A stretch of 34,488 nt of DNA. It comes from Verrucomicrobiia bacterium. GTDB taxonomy: Bacteria; Verrucomicrobiota; Verrucomicrobiia; Verrucomicrobiales; DEV007. A model generated the notes under the pieces. The model was not told where the DNA came from. It was given only the letters and a program-made list of their open reading frames with translations, and ran no database searches. This document shows, piece by piece, positions 9,107 to 18,957 of this stretch (position 1 is its first letter; every line of letters begins with the position of its first letter). Position numbers and translations under genes: made by a program. The stretch lies in the NCBI GenBank assembly GCA_030430255.1, contig JAUIGD010000018.1, positions 1 to 34,488 on the forward strand. Reading direction: 5' to 3'.

Positions 9107-11494
9107 TCAGAGGTCCAAGCTCAGATCGAGCCCGGCCGGGTCGTCCGGCTGGGAGGGTTTGATCGGGCCGGAGGGGGACTCGAGGAGGGAGCCGCGGAAG
9201 CCGGCGTCGTCGCTTTCGGGGCTGCGGCCTTCGAAGAGGGCGGTGAACCCGTCGCTGTCGGCGGGCGGCCCGGGGCGAGGCCGCGGGGGGAGGCCGAGCC
9301 GCGGGGAGCCGGTGGCGGGATCGGCCCCCGCGGCGGTCGGGCCGTCGCCGAACACGGGCCGGAATTCAGGGCGGGCTGGGGCGGCCAGCGCGCCGGCGCC
9401 CTGGGGCGGCGCCTGGCGCCCGCTCCCCCGGAGCGACCCTCCGCCGGGTTCGAGCATCAGCTTGCCGCCGGCGATCGCCAAGCCGACCAGGGCGGCGGCG
9501 CAGGCGGCGACGAGGCCGGCCTTGCCGCGCCGCGGCGGCCGGCGCACCGGCCCGTCCGGCAGCGCATAGAGGTCGGGAGAATTGGGGAAACGGAGCAGCT
9601 GGCCGGCAGCCTTGCCCATCTCCTCGGCGTCGGCCCGGAAGGTCGCGAGGGCGTCGATGGGAACGTGGTCGCGCTTTGACCAATAGCGGTAGGTGGCGTC
9701 CATGGAGCGGCCGCCGACGGTGATCTGGGAGCGGAAGCCGAAGGCGGCGGAGTCGATCTCGCGCTCCTGCTCTTCGGCGGGGAGGTCGAACGGCAGGTCG
9801 AAGTGGATCTCGTGGCGGACGCGGCACGGGTAGGGCAGCGCCCAAGGGGAGCGCCGGTCGGCTTCGTCGGGGACGCCCGGGAAGCGGCTGTAGATCGAGC
9901 GGGGACCGAAGGGGGTGGCGCGCTCGCCATCGCCCCCTTTGAGCGCGAAGTCGGCGATCTCGTAGTGCTCCAAGATCTCGCCGCTGCCATCGGCAGCATC
10001 GGTGGCGAACAGCCAATCGCCCACGGCGTTGGCTCTGGGGTAGAACTCCTGGAGTTGGGCGGTGCGGAGCTCGCGGTACTTGGACCTCCCGAGCGTGCCG
10101 ACCAATTCCCGCAACCGTTCGGCCTCGACGCCCTCGCCGGAGACTCTGATCTCCAGCGCGACCGGCCGGTCGGGGTGCTTGATCTGGAAGTGGTCTCTGA
10201 CGACCAGCAGCGAGGCGTCGGCGGGTGGGGATGGGATGGTGACGAGGCTGGTCGCTTTCGCGGACACGGGCAAACCGGAGCCGAACGGCGGCGGGGCCTG
10301 TTCGGTGAGCGGGGCGGTGGCGCCGCGGCGGGTGGGGTCGGCCCACAAGGTGCGCCCGCCGGGGCGGGTGCAGACGAGGACGTGGTCGAAGGCGCCCGGC
10401 GAGGGGAGCATCTGGCGTGCCGCGCGTCCGGCGACGGTGTTCACCAGCACCGGCGTGGCCGGCACCTTGAGCAGCCGCAGCAGCAGGGTGAGCAGGAGGG
10501 CCTTGTCTTTGCAGTCACCGAAGCGCCTCCGCAGGACCTCGGCCGGCGGGTGGGGTTTCAGCGAGCCGATGCCGCCGCCGAGACCGAGGTAGCGGACCTC
10601 GTCGCGGACGAAGGCGAAGGCGCGTTCGGTGCGGGCGAGTGGGTCGTCACCCGCCTCGGCGGCGATGCCCCGGGCGATCTCTTTGAGGTCCGCAGGAGGC
10701 TCCGGTTTGCCCCACAGTCCGGCGACCCAGGCACCGACTTCCGCCCAGCCTGCGAAATCGGTGAACTCGACGGCGGAGCCTTGGAGGTGCCACCCCGGGG
10801 CGTTGGGTTCAGGCTCGCTGGCGGCGACGTCCTCCCGTCTCCAACGGTGGAGCTTCCAACCCGGTTTGACCTCGCGCTCTTCCGCGTCCGGGAGTCCGGC
10901 GGGGACCGTCCAGCGGAGCTCCGACCCTCCCTCGGCGATGACCGAGAGCGACCAGCGCTGGAGCGCTACGGGGAGCGCGGTGGGGACCGCCTCCGAGAAC
11001 CGCTCGCGCAGGCCGGCGGCGTCGGTGAAGTGGGTGGCGGCGATGTCGATGATGTCGCCGGCCCGCACGTCTTCGAGGAGGGTGAGGGCGGAGAGCCGGC
11101 CGTCGAAGATCTGGCGCTCGAGCTGGGGCTCGCGCTGGATGAGGCGGAAGCGGTCGCGGTCCGCGCGTTCGCCTGCCTTGCCGTCGCGCCAGACGCGCAC
11201 CGAGTGGAGGACGAGGCGTTCGGCCGCGGGGTCGAAGTCGAGGCCGACCTGGGAGTGGGCTTCGACCCCTTGGGCGTTGTTGACGCGCAGCGCGCGGCGC
11301 TGATAGCGCGCGGCCTTGGCGGGGAAGAGCTGATGGTCGAGGAGCAACAGGTCGGTGGGCGCTCCGCCGTCGAGAGCGCGATCCACCTGAGGTGGAGCGG
11401 CTTTGAACCCGTGGACCCAGCGCGGCGGCGGGCCGACCTCGAAGCGGTCGGCGCCCGCCCCGGACGCGGCCTTGTTGTCTCCTTCGTGTGGCAT
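9107..11494 (-). CDS. DUF3857 + transglutaminase-like domain protein with a C-terminal TM helix and low-complexity tail
   Basis: FRLIQREPQLERQIFDGRLSALTLLEDVRAGDIIDIAATH (DUF3857-like), VRDEVRYLGLGGGIGSLKPHPPAEVLRRRFGDCKDKALLLTLLLR (transglutaminase core), TM segment GLVAACAAALVGLAIAGGKLML. Confidence 0.85.
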   Translation of the reverse strand: MPHEGDNKAASGAGADRFEVGPPPRWVHGFKAAPPQVDRALDGGAPTDLLLLDHQLFPAKAARYQRRALRVNNAQGVEAHSQVGLDFDPAAERLVLHSVRVWRDGKAGERADRDRFRLIQREPQLERQIFDGRLSALTLLEDVRAGDIIDIAATHFTDAAGLRERFSEAVPTALPVALQRWSLSVIAEGGSELRWTVPAGLPDAEEREVKPGWKLHRWRREDVAASEPEPNAPGWHLQGSAVEFTDFAGWAEVGAWVAGLWGKPEPPADLKEIARGIAAEAGDDPLARTERAFAFVRDEVRYLGLGGGIGSLKPHPPAEVLRRRFGDCKDKALLLTLLLRLLKVPATPVLVNTVAGRAARQMLPSPGAFDHVLVCTRPGGRTLWADPTRRGATAPLTEQAPPPFGSGLPVSAKATSLVTIPSPPADASLLVVRDHFQIKHPDRPVALEIRVSGEGVEAERLRELVGTLGRSKYRELRTAQLQEFYPRANAVGDWLFATDAADGSGEILEHYEIADFALKGGDGERATPFGPRSIYSRFPGVPDEADRRSPWALPYPCRVRHEIHFDLPFDLPAEEQEREIDSAAFGFRSQITVGGRSMDATYRYWSKRDHVPIDALATFRADAEEMGKAAGQLLRFPNSPDLYALPDGPVRRPPRRGKAGLVAACAAALVGLAIAGGKLMLEPGGGSLRGSGRQAPPQGAGALAAPARPEFRPVFGDGPTAAGADPATGSPRLGLPPRPRPGPPADSDGFTALFEGRSPESDDAGFRGSLLESPSGPIKPSQPDDPAGLDLSLDL

Positions 11495-11607
11495 GGAGGC
11501 GGCGCAGTATGGGGCGCCGGAGGGGGCAAGGGAAGGGGGAAGTTCGTGCGGACGGCCTGCGGCGACATTGGGCCGCGCGGCGCCGGGAAGCGGGTTACGG
11601 TGTCACC

Positions 11608-13014
11608 GTGATCGCGCTTCCCTCCCGAGTCTCCCTCCCGCTGGCCGCCGCCGCTGCGGTGTGGGCTTCGCATCGTCCGGCCGCGGCCGAGCCACCGGTG
11701 ATCCGGGTGGCGTCGTTCAATGTGTCGCTGAGCCCGAACTCCGCCTCGTCGCTCCCGTCCGTGCTGGCGAACCCGGCGTCGAGCGCGCCGCGCCGCGTCG
11801 CCGAGATCATCCAGCGGGTGGCTCCCGACGTGATCTTGCTCAACGAGCTGAACGACGATGCCGCGGCTTCGGGGGCGAACCTCGATGCGTTCGCGGAGAA
11901 TTTCGTCGCGGTGTCGCAGGGCGGGCAAGCGGCGCAGTCATACCCGCACCGCTTCACCGCGCCGGTCAACACCGGCGTGCATTCTGGCCTGGATCTCAAC
12001 AACAGCGGCAGCGTCAACGCGACCCCGGGGACCCAGGTGTATGCAGACGATTGCTATGGGTTCGGGCGCTTCCCGGGCCAGTACTCGATGGGCGTGCTGT
12101 CGAAGTTCCCGCTCCGCACGGACGGGGTGAGGACCTTGCAGAACTTCCTGTGGCCGGACATGCCCGGGGCGCTGCTGCCCGACATCCCGGGGACCCCGGC
12201 GCCGGGGGACTACTACAACGCGGCGGAGCGGGCGGTGTTCCGGCTGTCGTCGAAGTCCCACTGGGACGTGCCGTTCGAGGTCGGCGGGCACGTCGTCCAC
12301 CTTCTCGCCAGCCACCCGACGCCGCCGACCTTCGACGGGTCGGAGGACCGCAACGGGCGGCGCAACCACGACGAGATCCGGCTCTGGGCAGATTACGTCG
12401 ACCCGGCGCGCGATGCCTACATCTATGATGACGAGGGCTCGGGGCGGGGGCTCGGGGCGGACCGGCGGTTCGTGATCGTCGGCGATCAGAACGCCGACCC
12501 GGTCGATGGCGACAGCTCCCCAGGGGCGGCGCGGCAGCTCACCGGGCACCCGCTCATCTGGGGTGGGTTCACCCCGGCGGCGAGCGATGGGGGGACCGAC
12601 ACCGCCGGGTTCGCGGGCGGCCTGCGGGTCGATTACGCGCTGCCGTCGCGGGCGGGGTTCTCCGTGCTTGGGGGCGGGGTGTTCTGGCCGCGCGGCGACG
12701 AGCCCGGCGCCGACCTGGTGTCGGTTTCAGACCATCGGTTGGTGTGGGTAGACCTCCGTCTGGAGCCGGTGATCGCCGAGGCGGTGCGGGATCTGAAGGT
12801 CGCTGCCGAGGGCGGGGACCTCGTGCTCAGCTGGGGGGCGCAGGAGGGCGTCCTCTACGAGGTGCAGGGCAGCGAGGACGTGGGCGAGGGGGGCTGGGCC
12901 GCGTTGGCCGGGGTCGAAGTCGAGGTGGGAGCGGGGGGCGCCTCGGTGCGGATCGCGGGTGCGGTCACCGCGGGAGGGCGGAGCTTCTACCGGGTGGGGG
13001 CGGTGTTCGATTGA
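11608..13014 (+). CDS. Secreted endonuclease/exonuclease/phosphatase family protein
   Basis: IRVASFNVSLSP, RVAPDVILLNELND, FGRFPGQYSMGVLSKFPL, FVIVGDQNADPVDGDS, VSVSDHRLVWVDLRL; GTG start assumed at 11608 with signal peptide. Confidence 0.82.
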   Translation: MIALPSRVSLPLAAAAAVWASHRPAAAEPPVIRVASFNVSLSPNSASSLPSVLANPASSAPRRVAEIIQRVAPDVILLNELNDDAAASGANLDAFAENFVAVSQGGQAAQSYPHRFTAPVNTGVHSGLDLNNSGSVNATPGTQVYADDCYGFGRFPGQYSMGVLSKFPLRTDGVRTLQNFLWPDMPGALLPDIPGTPAPGDYYNAAERAVFRLSSKSHWDVPFEVGGHVVHLLASHPTPPTFDGSEDRNGRRNHDEIRLWADYVDPARDAYIYDDEGSGRGLGADRRFVIVGDQNADPVDGDSSPGAARQLTGHPLIWGGFTPAASDGGTDTAGFAGGLRVDYALPSRAGFSVLGGGVFWPRGDEPGADLVSVSDHRLVWVDLRLEPVIAEAVRDLKVAAEGGDLVLSWGAQEGVLYEVQGSEDVGEGGWAALAGVEVEVGAGGASVRIAGAVTAGGRSFYRVGAVFD

Positions 13015-13026
13015 CGGGGGAGCGGA

Positions 13027-14682
13027 TCACCCATCGACCGGCGCCCCCTCCTCCCGGACGAATCGGCGGATCCGCCGCTTGTGGCGGTGCAGGCTGAGGG
13101 CGAGCGCGAGCAGCAGGGCGACGTGGGCGAGGGTGGAGAGGGTGGCGCCGAAGCGCATCAGCCGGGTGGTCATCCCGAGGGTGTCGCTCTCGAGTAGCGG
13201 CAGGGTGAGGAGATAGAAGGGGGCGGCCAGGGCGGAGAAGGCCGCGCCGAGCACCGCGAGGTCGGTGGCGCGGGCGGCGGTGAGCAGCAGGGCGAGGAGG
13301 AGCGGGACGATCCAGGCGAAGAGGACGAACATCAGCGAGGCCTTGCGCCCGAAGCGCTCGTAGACGCCGTGGAAGCAGAGGATGAGCACCGCGAGCGCCA
13401 GCGGTGCGCCGACGCCGAGCATCCCGAGGTGGTGACCGGGGACTTCATGGATCGCCTTTGAGGCGAAGAGGTGGCGGTTGAAGGCCGACCAGAAGGCCGC
13501 GGCGAGGAGGGCGAGGACGAGGGCCCAACCGCCCGCTCCGGCGGCGTCGGCCCGCAAGGGGATGCGGCGCAGGCCGAGCTTGCGGGCGCGGCGCAGGCCG
13601 GCGCGGTACTGGTCGGCGCTCGGGGACACCACGGCGATGGCGCAGGTCGCGAGGACGAGGGCGCCGACCCCCATCAGCGACGCCAGGACGAAGGCGTTCT
13701 TCACGTTCACCTCCGGCCGGTGCGAGGGATACATCTTCGGATAGAACCCCGGGTCGGCCATGGCGGGGATCGTGTTGCCCAACAGCGCGAGGAAGATCCA
13801 GCCGACCAGGAGGGCGGCGTAGCCTTTGCCGAGCAAGTGGCTCTCGGCATCGCGCCAGCGCCGGTGGAGGATCAGGAAGAGGGTGGTGATGAGCGTCAGC
13901 TGGACGAGCGCCGTGAACTGGACGCGGGTGAACGAGCGGTCGAAAAACTGCGCCTCCGGCACCGCCGACTGCTGCTGGAACAGGTTGCCGAAGATCGGCA
14001 TCCCCTCGACGCCGGCGAACACTTCGATCACCACGGGCCGCAGGGTGAGGTATTCGAAGAACGTGAGGCCGACGTTGCTGAAAGCGGGGAGCGCGAAGTA
14101 GAGGACGAGGATGAGCGCCCGGGTCGTGCCCGAGGCGAAGCGCGGGTTCTTCACCACCGTGCCGACGACGCAGCCGGCGAGGTGGTAGCCGATCGCGATG
14201 AGCGCCAGCACGCCGTAGAGCGTCAGCGCCCGGTCGAAGCCAATGGTGCCGCGCAGCAGGCAGAAGAGCGAAAAGGGGAGGGTGAGGGCGGCGAGCGCCC
14301 ACTCGCGCACAGGCAGTCCGCAGAGGTAGCCGGCGATCTTCGCCGAAGGTTTCATGGGCACCAGCCGCATGTATTGGGTCATGCCGTCGGCGCATTCGCG
14401 GTTGATGCCGTTGGCGACGCTGCCCGTGCCGGAGAACAGCAGCAGGAAAGCTTGGAGGATATAGAGCGGGAAGAAGGCGTCGTTGGCGGCGTGCGCCGGG
14501 GAGGTGCCGTTGCTGGTGTCGAGGATGTAGATCAGCGAGAAGGCGAAGGCGGCGCCGATGAGGATGACGACGGCCCATGGCAGCGCCGAGCCGAGCCTGA
14601 GCCGCGAGCGGGCGAAGCGGATGAAGATCGGGTTCGCCCAGATGGCCAAGAGGGGTGCGGGTTTGGCTTGCGATGCCGTCAT
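13027..14682 (-). CDS. ABC transporter permease (multi-TM)
   Basis: Start MTASQAKPAPLLAIWANPIFIRFARSRLRLGSALPWAVVILIGAAFAFSLIYI and many TM helices; ATGA overlap with the upstream ATPase stop. Confidence 0.82.
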   Translation of the reverse strand: MTASQAKPAPLLAIWANPIFIRFARSRLRLGSALPWAVVILIGAAFAFSLIYILDTSNGTSPAHAANDAFFPLYILQAFLLLFSGTGSVANGINRECADGMTQYMRLVPMKPSAKIAGYLCGLPVREWALAALTLPFSLFCLLRGTIGFDRALTLYGVLALIAIGYHLAGCVVGTVVKNPRFASGTTRALILVLYFALPAFSNVGLTFFEYLTLRPVVIEVFAGVEGMPIFGNLFQQQSAVPEAQFFDRSFTRVQFTALVQLTLITTLFLILHRRWRDAESHLLGKGYAALLVGWIFLALLGNTIPAMADPGFYPKMYPSHRPEVNVKNAFVLASLMGVGALVLATCAIAVVSPSADQYRAGLRRARKLGLRRIPLRADAAGAGGWALVLALLAAAFWSAFNRHLFASKAIHEVPGHHLGMLGVGAPLALAVLILCFHGVYERFGRKASLMFVLFAWIVPLLLALLLTAARATDLAVLGAAFSALAAPFYLLTLPLLESDTLGMTTRLMRFGATLSTLAHVALLLALALSLHRHKRRIRRFVREEGAPVDG

Positions 14683-15674
14683 CGGTTGGGGGGCAGCGGC
14701 GGTGGCTGCGTTGGCGACGCGGTGCGGGTCTCGAGGTCGAGCAGCACCTGCTCCATGGTGGCGCGCCGTTCGGCGAGGGACTTCACGCGCAGGCCGGCGG
14801 CGACCATGGCGGCGAGCAGGTCGGCCTGGTCGGCATCGCCCCCCGCCAGGGTGAACTCCACCCCCGCCGGGGTGGCCGCGCCCGGCGAAGTGCCCTCCCG
14901 CTCGTCGAGGAATTGGAGGAGCGGGCTGGGGTCGCCGAGGACGTTGGCGAGGAGGGTGCGCCCGGCGGCGCCGGCGTGGCGGGCGAGCACGTCGGCGACG
15001 GAACCGGAATCGACGAGTCGCCCCTCGCGCATGAAGCCGACCATCGTGCACATGTCCTCGAGCTCGGTGAGGATGTGGGAGGAGACGATCACCGAGGCGC
15101 CCTCGGCGGCGAGCGATCGCAAGGTCTCTCGCAGGGCGGCCCGCGAGGTCGGGTCCATCCCGCTGGCGGGTTCGTCGAGGAGGTAGAGCGACGGCCGGTG
15201 GAGCAGGACCTTGGCGAGCACCAGCCGCTGGGTCATCCCGCGGGAGAGCTCTTTGCACATCGCGCCGGCGCGGTCGTCCAGCCCGACACGTTCCAAGCAC
15301 TCGCCCACCCGCTGTCGCTTCGCATCGCCACCGAGACCGTGCGCGGCGGCGAAGAGGTCGAGGAACTCCCACACCTTGAGGTCGCTGGCGGCGGGGGCGA
15401 GGTCCGGCATGTAGCCGAGGCGGCGCCGGGCTGCTTCGGGCCGCAGGGCGATGTCGATCCCGCCGATGAAGACGTCGCCGTAGGTGGGGCGCATCAGGGT
15501 GGCGAGGACTTTGAAGCTGCTCGTCTTGCCGGCTCCGTTCGGCCCGACCAGGCCGAACACTTCGCCTGGCGGCACCGAGAGGCTCAACCCGTCGACGGCC
15601 ACGCGTTCGCCGTAGTCGACGCGCAGGTCGCGGGTCTCGACGGCGTGGGCTGAGTCGGCGTGGGCGGACGGCAC
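14679..15674 (-). CDS. ABC transporter ATP-binding protein
   Basis: Walker A GPNGAGKTSSFKV, signature LSRGMTQRLVLAKVLLHRPSLYLLDEPASGMDP, H-loop VIVSSHILTE; GTG start. Confidence 0.95.
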   Translation of the reverse strand: MPSAHADSAHAVETRDLRVDYGERVAVDGLSLSVPPGEVFGLVGPNGAGKTSSFKVLATLMRPTYGDVFIGGIDIALRPEAARRRLGYMPDLAPAASDLKVWEFLDLFAAAHGLGGDAKRQRVGECLERVGLDDRAGAMCKELSRGMTQRLVLAKVLLHRPSLYLLDEPASGMDPTSRAALRETLRSLAAEGASVIVSSHILTELEDMCTMVGFMREGRLVDSGSVADVLARHAGAAGRTLLANVLGDPSPLLQFLDEREGTSPGAATPAGVEFTLAGGDADQADLLAAMVAAGLRVKSLAERRATMEQVLLDLETRTASPTQPPPLPPNR

Positions 15675-15736
15675 GGATCACCTATGGCGGGCGGCGGACG
15701 CCTGCGCCACCCCGAAGTGCATCGCCCGGGCGCGGC

Positions 15737-15967
15737 TCAGAGCTCACCCGCGCGGTACTTCGCGTAGGCGCGAAGCAGGGCCGCGTCCGACACGTAGCTC
15801 CTGGGCAGGGGCTTGCCCTCGACGACGATCGACTCGAACCGGGGCACACCCGAGATGCTGCCGGACAGGGAGAAGTGGATCTCTGCCTCGACGCGCTCGG
15901 GGGGGGTCTTGAAGCCTCGGGTGATTTCGATGGTCGCAGTAAATGAGTTTTCGCCTTCGATCCGCAC
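15737..15967 (-). CDS. Small hypothetical protein (76 aa from GTG; possibly longer from a non-canonical start)
   Basis: Open frame, non-arginine-rich protein-like composition (MRIEGENSFTATIEITRGFKTPPERVEAEIHFSLSG...). Confidence 0.5.
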   Translation of the reverse strand: MRIEGENSFTATIEITRGFKTPPERVEAEIHFSLSGSISGVPRFESIVVEGKPLPRSYVSDAALLRAYAKYRAGEL

Positions 15968-16051
15968 GAATTGGGGGGGTGGTTCGATGGTTGCTCCCTC
16001 TCCTTAGAGCACGCTGGATCTTATTTTGAATAACCATAGCCGCAAGCGGTT

Positions 16052-16143
16052 CTAGCCCGAATCGATCACCGGGCTCCGGGCTGAGGCTTGACCCCGTTGA
16101 TGCTGAGGGTGTTGGCCTCGGTGAGGGTTCGGGCGGGGTGGCC
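16052..16143 (+). repeat. Dispersed repeat element C, copy 1
   Basis: CTAGCCCGAATCGATCACCGGGCTCCGGGCTGAGGCTTGACCCCGTTGATGCTGAGGGTGTTG. Confidence 0.85.
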
Positions 16144-16273
16144 ATCCGGCTGCGGCACCGGTCCCCGCCGCCGCCTGCTCAGCGTCAAGCGCCTGGGGAA
16201 ATGGAGATCGATCCCGCCCAGTCGGATGGGTGAACCCCTTGCACATCGATCGCCGCCGTCGGATAGGTCGTGG

Positions 16274-18199
16274 ATGGATCACGACGCCGACCCGAGCGCT
16301 GCGCCTCGCGCCCGCGAGTTGGGCTGGGGGGCGCTGTCGGTCGTGGCGCTGGCACTGTGCTGGCTCGTCTTCGGAGGGAAGCCGTGGGAATCGGGATTGG
16401 CGGCTGCGCGGGAGGCGTCGATCGAGCCGAGGACGGGTCACTACTTGGTCTCAGGCTTGTGGGGGGCCGCTTGGGCTTGGCTCGGGATCGGGGGGCTGGG
16501 TTGGGTGTTGCGCCGTTGGTTGGGCCGCCCGCTGACGGCGGAGATCGGTGACCGGAGCGCGAGCTGGGCCGGGGACGAGCGGGAGAAGGGCGGGCCGGTG
16601 GGGTGGCTGCTGCTGGCCTCGACCCTGGCGGCGATGGTGCTGCTCGCACAGCACGCCGTGCCCCGCCTTGGGCACGGCCTCTGGCACGACGAAGGCAAAG
16701 GGGTGCGCAACTTCGTCGTCGGCCGCTACCAGATGAAGAAAGACGGCTCGATCGCCTACCGGCCGGTGACCTGGGCGGAAGCGGCGTGGGACTTCCGCTT
16801 CCCGAACCACATCTTCCACGGCCTGCTGGCGAAGGCGAGCCACACCCTCTGGCCGCCGGCCGAGAAGTGGGGCGGGACGAGCTATGTCAACGAGCGAGCG
16901 CTGAGGCTGCCGTCGCTGATCGGCGGCTTGGGCGGGCTCGCGGCCGCCGCCTGGATGTTGGCGGTCGCCGGGTTCCGCCGGGCGGCGTTGATCGCGCCGT
17001 GGCTGCTCGCCGCCCATCCGTGGTACCTCCGCTACGCGGCCGAGGCGAGGGGCTACAGCCTCCTCTTCTTGCTCGGTCCCGTCTGTGTCGGTATCGCCTT
17101 GCTAGCGGTGCGGCGCGGTTCTTGGGGGTGGTGGGTCGCGTTGGGGGGCTGCCAGTTCCTGTTGGTCTGGACCGTGCTGAACTCGCTCTACCTGGCCCTG
17201 GTGATCAACGCGGCGGTCGGCGTCTGGCTACTCGCCCGGCGACGCGAGGCGTCGACCCCCGTGCTCGCGCGCCGCTGGGCGGTCTCCGTGGCGGTGTCCG
17301 CGCTGTGCTGCCTGCCGGCCTTCCTGCCGGTGCTGCCGCAGTTCGCGCTCTACGTCGAGGACACCGGGGGGGACGTCGGCAAGTACGACAAGGACATGGT
17401 GCGCGACATGGCGAGCGCTTACACGGCCGGGATGCGCTACCAGGAGTGGGGCGGCGGCGGTGGTGGGCACCTGCGCCGGAACGCGGCGGGCACGGTCGCG
17501 GCGGCGCTCTCCGCCTTGGCGGCCGCGGCCGGTGCGGTCGCGCTCTGGCGGCGCGGCCTTTCGGGGCGCTTGCTGGCGGGCGTGCTGCTGCTGCCCGCGC
17601 CGCTCTTCTTCCTCCACTGCACGATCTCGAAGCCGCACATCTTCTACTGGTACTCGATCTTCGGGCTGCCCCTGTTCTGGGGGGTGGCGGCCATCGGCTG
17701 CGCCCGGGCTGGCGAGTGGATGCGCGGGAGGTGGGGGGGCGCCTTCCTCGCGGCGGTCCCCGCCGCGCTGGTTCTCCTCGGCCTGGCGGTCGGCGGGGCG
17801 GAGAAGCGCCGGTTCCTGCGCGAGCACCCGATCGAGGCGGAGCGCGAATCCGTGCTCGCCGCGCGCGGGTCCTTCGTCGACCCCCAGAGCCCCGCCTTCC
17901 GGGAGGTGACCATGCTGGGTTTCTGCCGCGAGCCGGTATTCTACGATGTTTCCAGCGTTCGCGCCACCGACCGGGAGGCGTTCTTGGCGGAGCTCAGACG
18001 CGCCGATTCCGAAGGCAAACCACTGTTCGTGAACTACGGGCCTTACAAATCCTATCAACATTTTGCCGACATCATGGAGGTCGTGGACGACCCCGCGGTG
18101 TTCGAGCTCGTCGCGGAGTTCGAGGGGGTCGATGAGGGCTCTGACCGCACGGTGAAACGGTATCTGACCGGAGGCGCCGGGCGCGCGAGGAGACGATGA
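16274..18199 (+). CDS. Polytopic membrane protein, glycosyltransferase family 39/ArnT-like
   Basis: Repeated hydrophobic helices, LWHDEGKGVRNFVVGRYQ acidic motif in the first loop, PWLLAAHPWYLRYAAEARGYSLLFLLG as in GT39/PMT-like enzymes; start at ATG 16274. Confidence 0.72.
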   Translation: MDHDADPSAAPRARELGWGALSVVALALCWLVFGGKPWESGLAAAREASIEPRTGHYLVSGLWGAAWAWLGIGGLGWVLRRWLGRPLTAEIGDRSASWAGDEREKGGPVGWLLLASTLAAMVLLAQHAVPRLGHGLWHDEGKGVRNFVVGRYQMKKDGSIAYRPVTWAEAAWDFRFPNHIFHGLLAKASHTLWPPAEKWGGTSYVNERALRLPSLIGGLGGLAAAAWMLAVAGFRRAALIAPWLLAAHPWYLRYAAEARGYSLLFLLGPVCVGIALLAVRRGSWGWWVALGGCQFLLVWTVLNSLYLALVINAAVGVWLLARRREASTPVLARRWAVSVAVSALCCLPAFLPVLPQFALYVEDTGGDVGKYDKDMVRDMASAYTAGMRYQEWGGGGGGHLRRNAAGTVAAALSALAAAAGAVALWRRGLSGRLLAGVLLLPAPLFFLHCTISKPHIFYWYSIFGLPLFWGVAAIGCARAGEWMRGRWGGAFLAAVPAALVLLGLAVGGAEKRRFLREHPIEAERESVLAARGSFVDPQSPAFREVTMLGFCREPVFYDVSSVRATDREAFLAELRRADSEGKPLFVNYGPYKSYQHFADIMEVVDDPAVFELVAEFEGVDEGSDRTVKRYLTGGAGRARRR

Positions 18200-18915
18200 G
18201 CTTCGCCTGCCAGATCATCGGCGCCTGGCCCGGGGCCGGCTGGCTCCTGCCGTTCGCCGCAGGCATCGGCGTGGCCTTGCTGGGGGTCCTGGGGCTTTGG
18301 CTGTTGCAGGTGAACCTCGACCTCCGCCGGACGCGGGAGGAGACAGAGCGGATCGCCGCTTCCGCGGAGGGCGGCGAGCGGCACGAGCGCGCGTGGGCGC
18401 TGGCGGCGGAGTCGCGGCGCCGGTTGCGCATGCGCAAGCAGCTCAACCCGGAGTGGGTGGCGCCGTTGTATGAGGAGCTTCCCGGGCTGGTGCGGGGCAT
18501 CGCCGGCTGCTTCCATCCGGACGCCGCCGACCCCCTGCGGGCGCCGAAGCTCAGCGAGTTCAGCCGGGCGATCGAACTGGTGGCTGCGGACATCTCAAAC
18601 TTTCTTCAGGAGCGGCGGGTGGGGCGCCTCGTCGACCTCAGCGCGGGCAGCGCCTATCGCGCGTATGCGAAGGGGCGCGAGCTCGCGGCGAAGCCGAAGC
18701 TGCGCAAGGCCGGGAGCGTGGTCGCGAGGCTCTACCGCCGCTTCCGCCCGGCGGCGCAGGCGCTGCGCTACCGGTCGCCGCTGACCTGGGCCGGGCTGGC
18801 CTTCACCAATGCCGCCACCCGCACCCTGCAGCCGGCGATCGTCAACATCGTCGCCCGCCGCGCGATCCAGCTCTACAGCGGGGAATTGGCGGCGGGGATG
18901 CGCGTTCGGGAATAA
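18196..18915 (+). CDS. Hypothetical membrane-anchored protein, translationally coupled to the GT39-like gene
   Basis: N-terminal TM (WLLPFAAGIGVALLGVLGLWLLQV), C-terminal amphipathic/TM segment; ATGA overlap at 18196-18199. Confidence 0.72.
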   Translation: MSFACQIIGAWPGAGWLLPFAAGIGVALLGVLGLWLLQVNLDLRRTREETERIAASAEGGERHERAWALAAESRRRLRMRKQLNPEWVAPLYEELPGLVRGIAGCFHPDAADPLRAPKLSEFSRAIELVAADISNFLQERRVGRLVDLSAGSAYRAYAKGRELAAKPKLRKAGSVVARLYRRFRPAAQALRYRSPLTWAGLAFTNAATRTLQPAIVNIVARRAIQLYSGELAAGMRVRE

Positions 18916-18957
18916 ACTTGCCGCCCGCGGCTCGCAAAGGGACAATCCCGTATCGAT

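Noticed and set aside
9803-11611. 602-aa plus-strand ORF opposite the transglutaminase gene
   Set aside because: Antisense mirror ORF with no recognisable domain
13027-15681. 884-aa minus-strand ORF
   Set aside because: Only the C-terminal 551 aa (from ATG 14682) is a real permease; the upstream part is an Arg/Pro-rich out-of-frame reading of the ATPase gene
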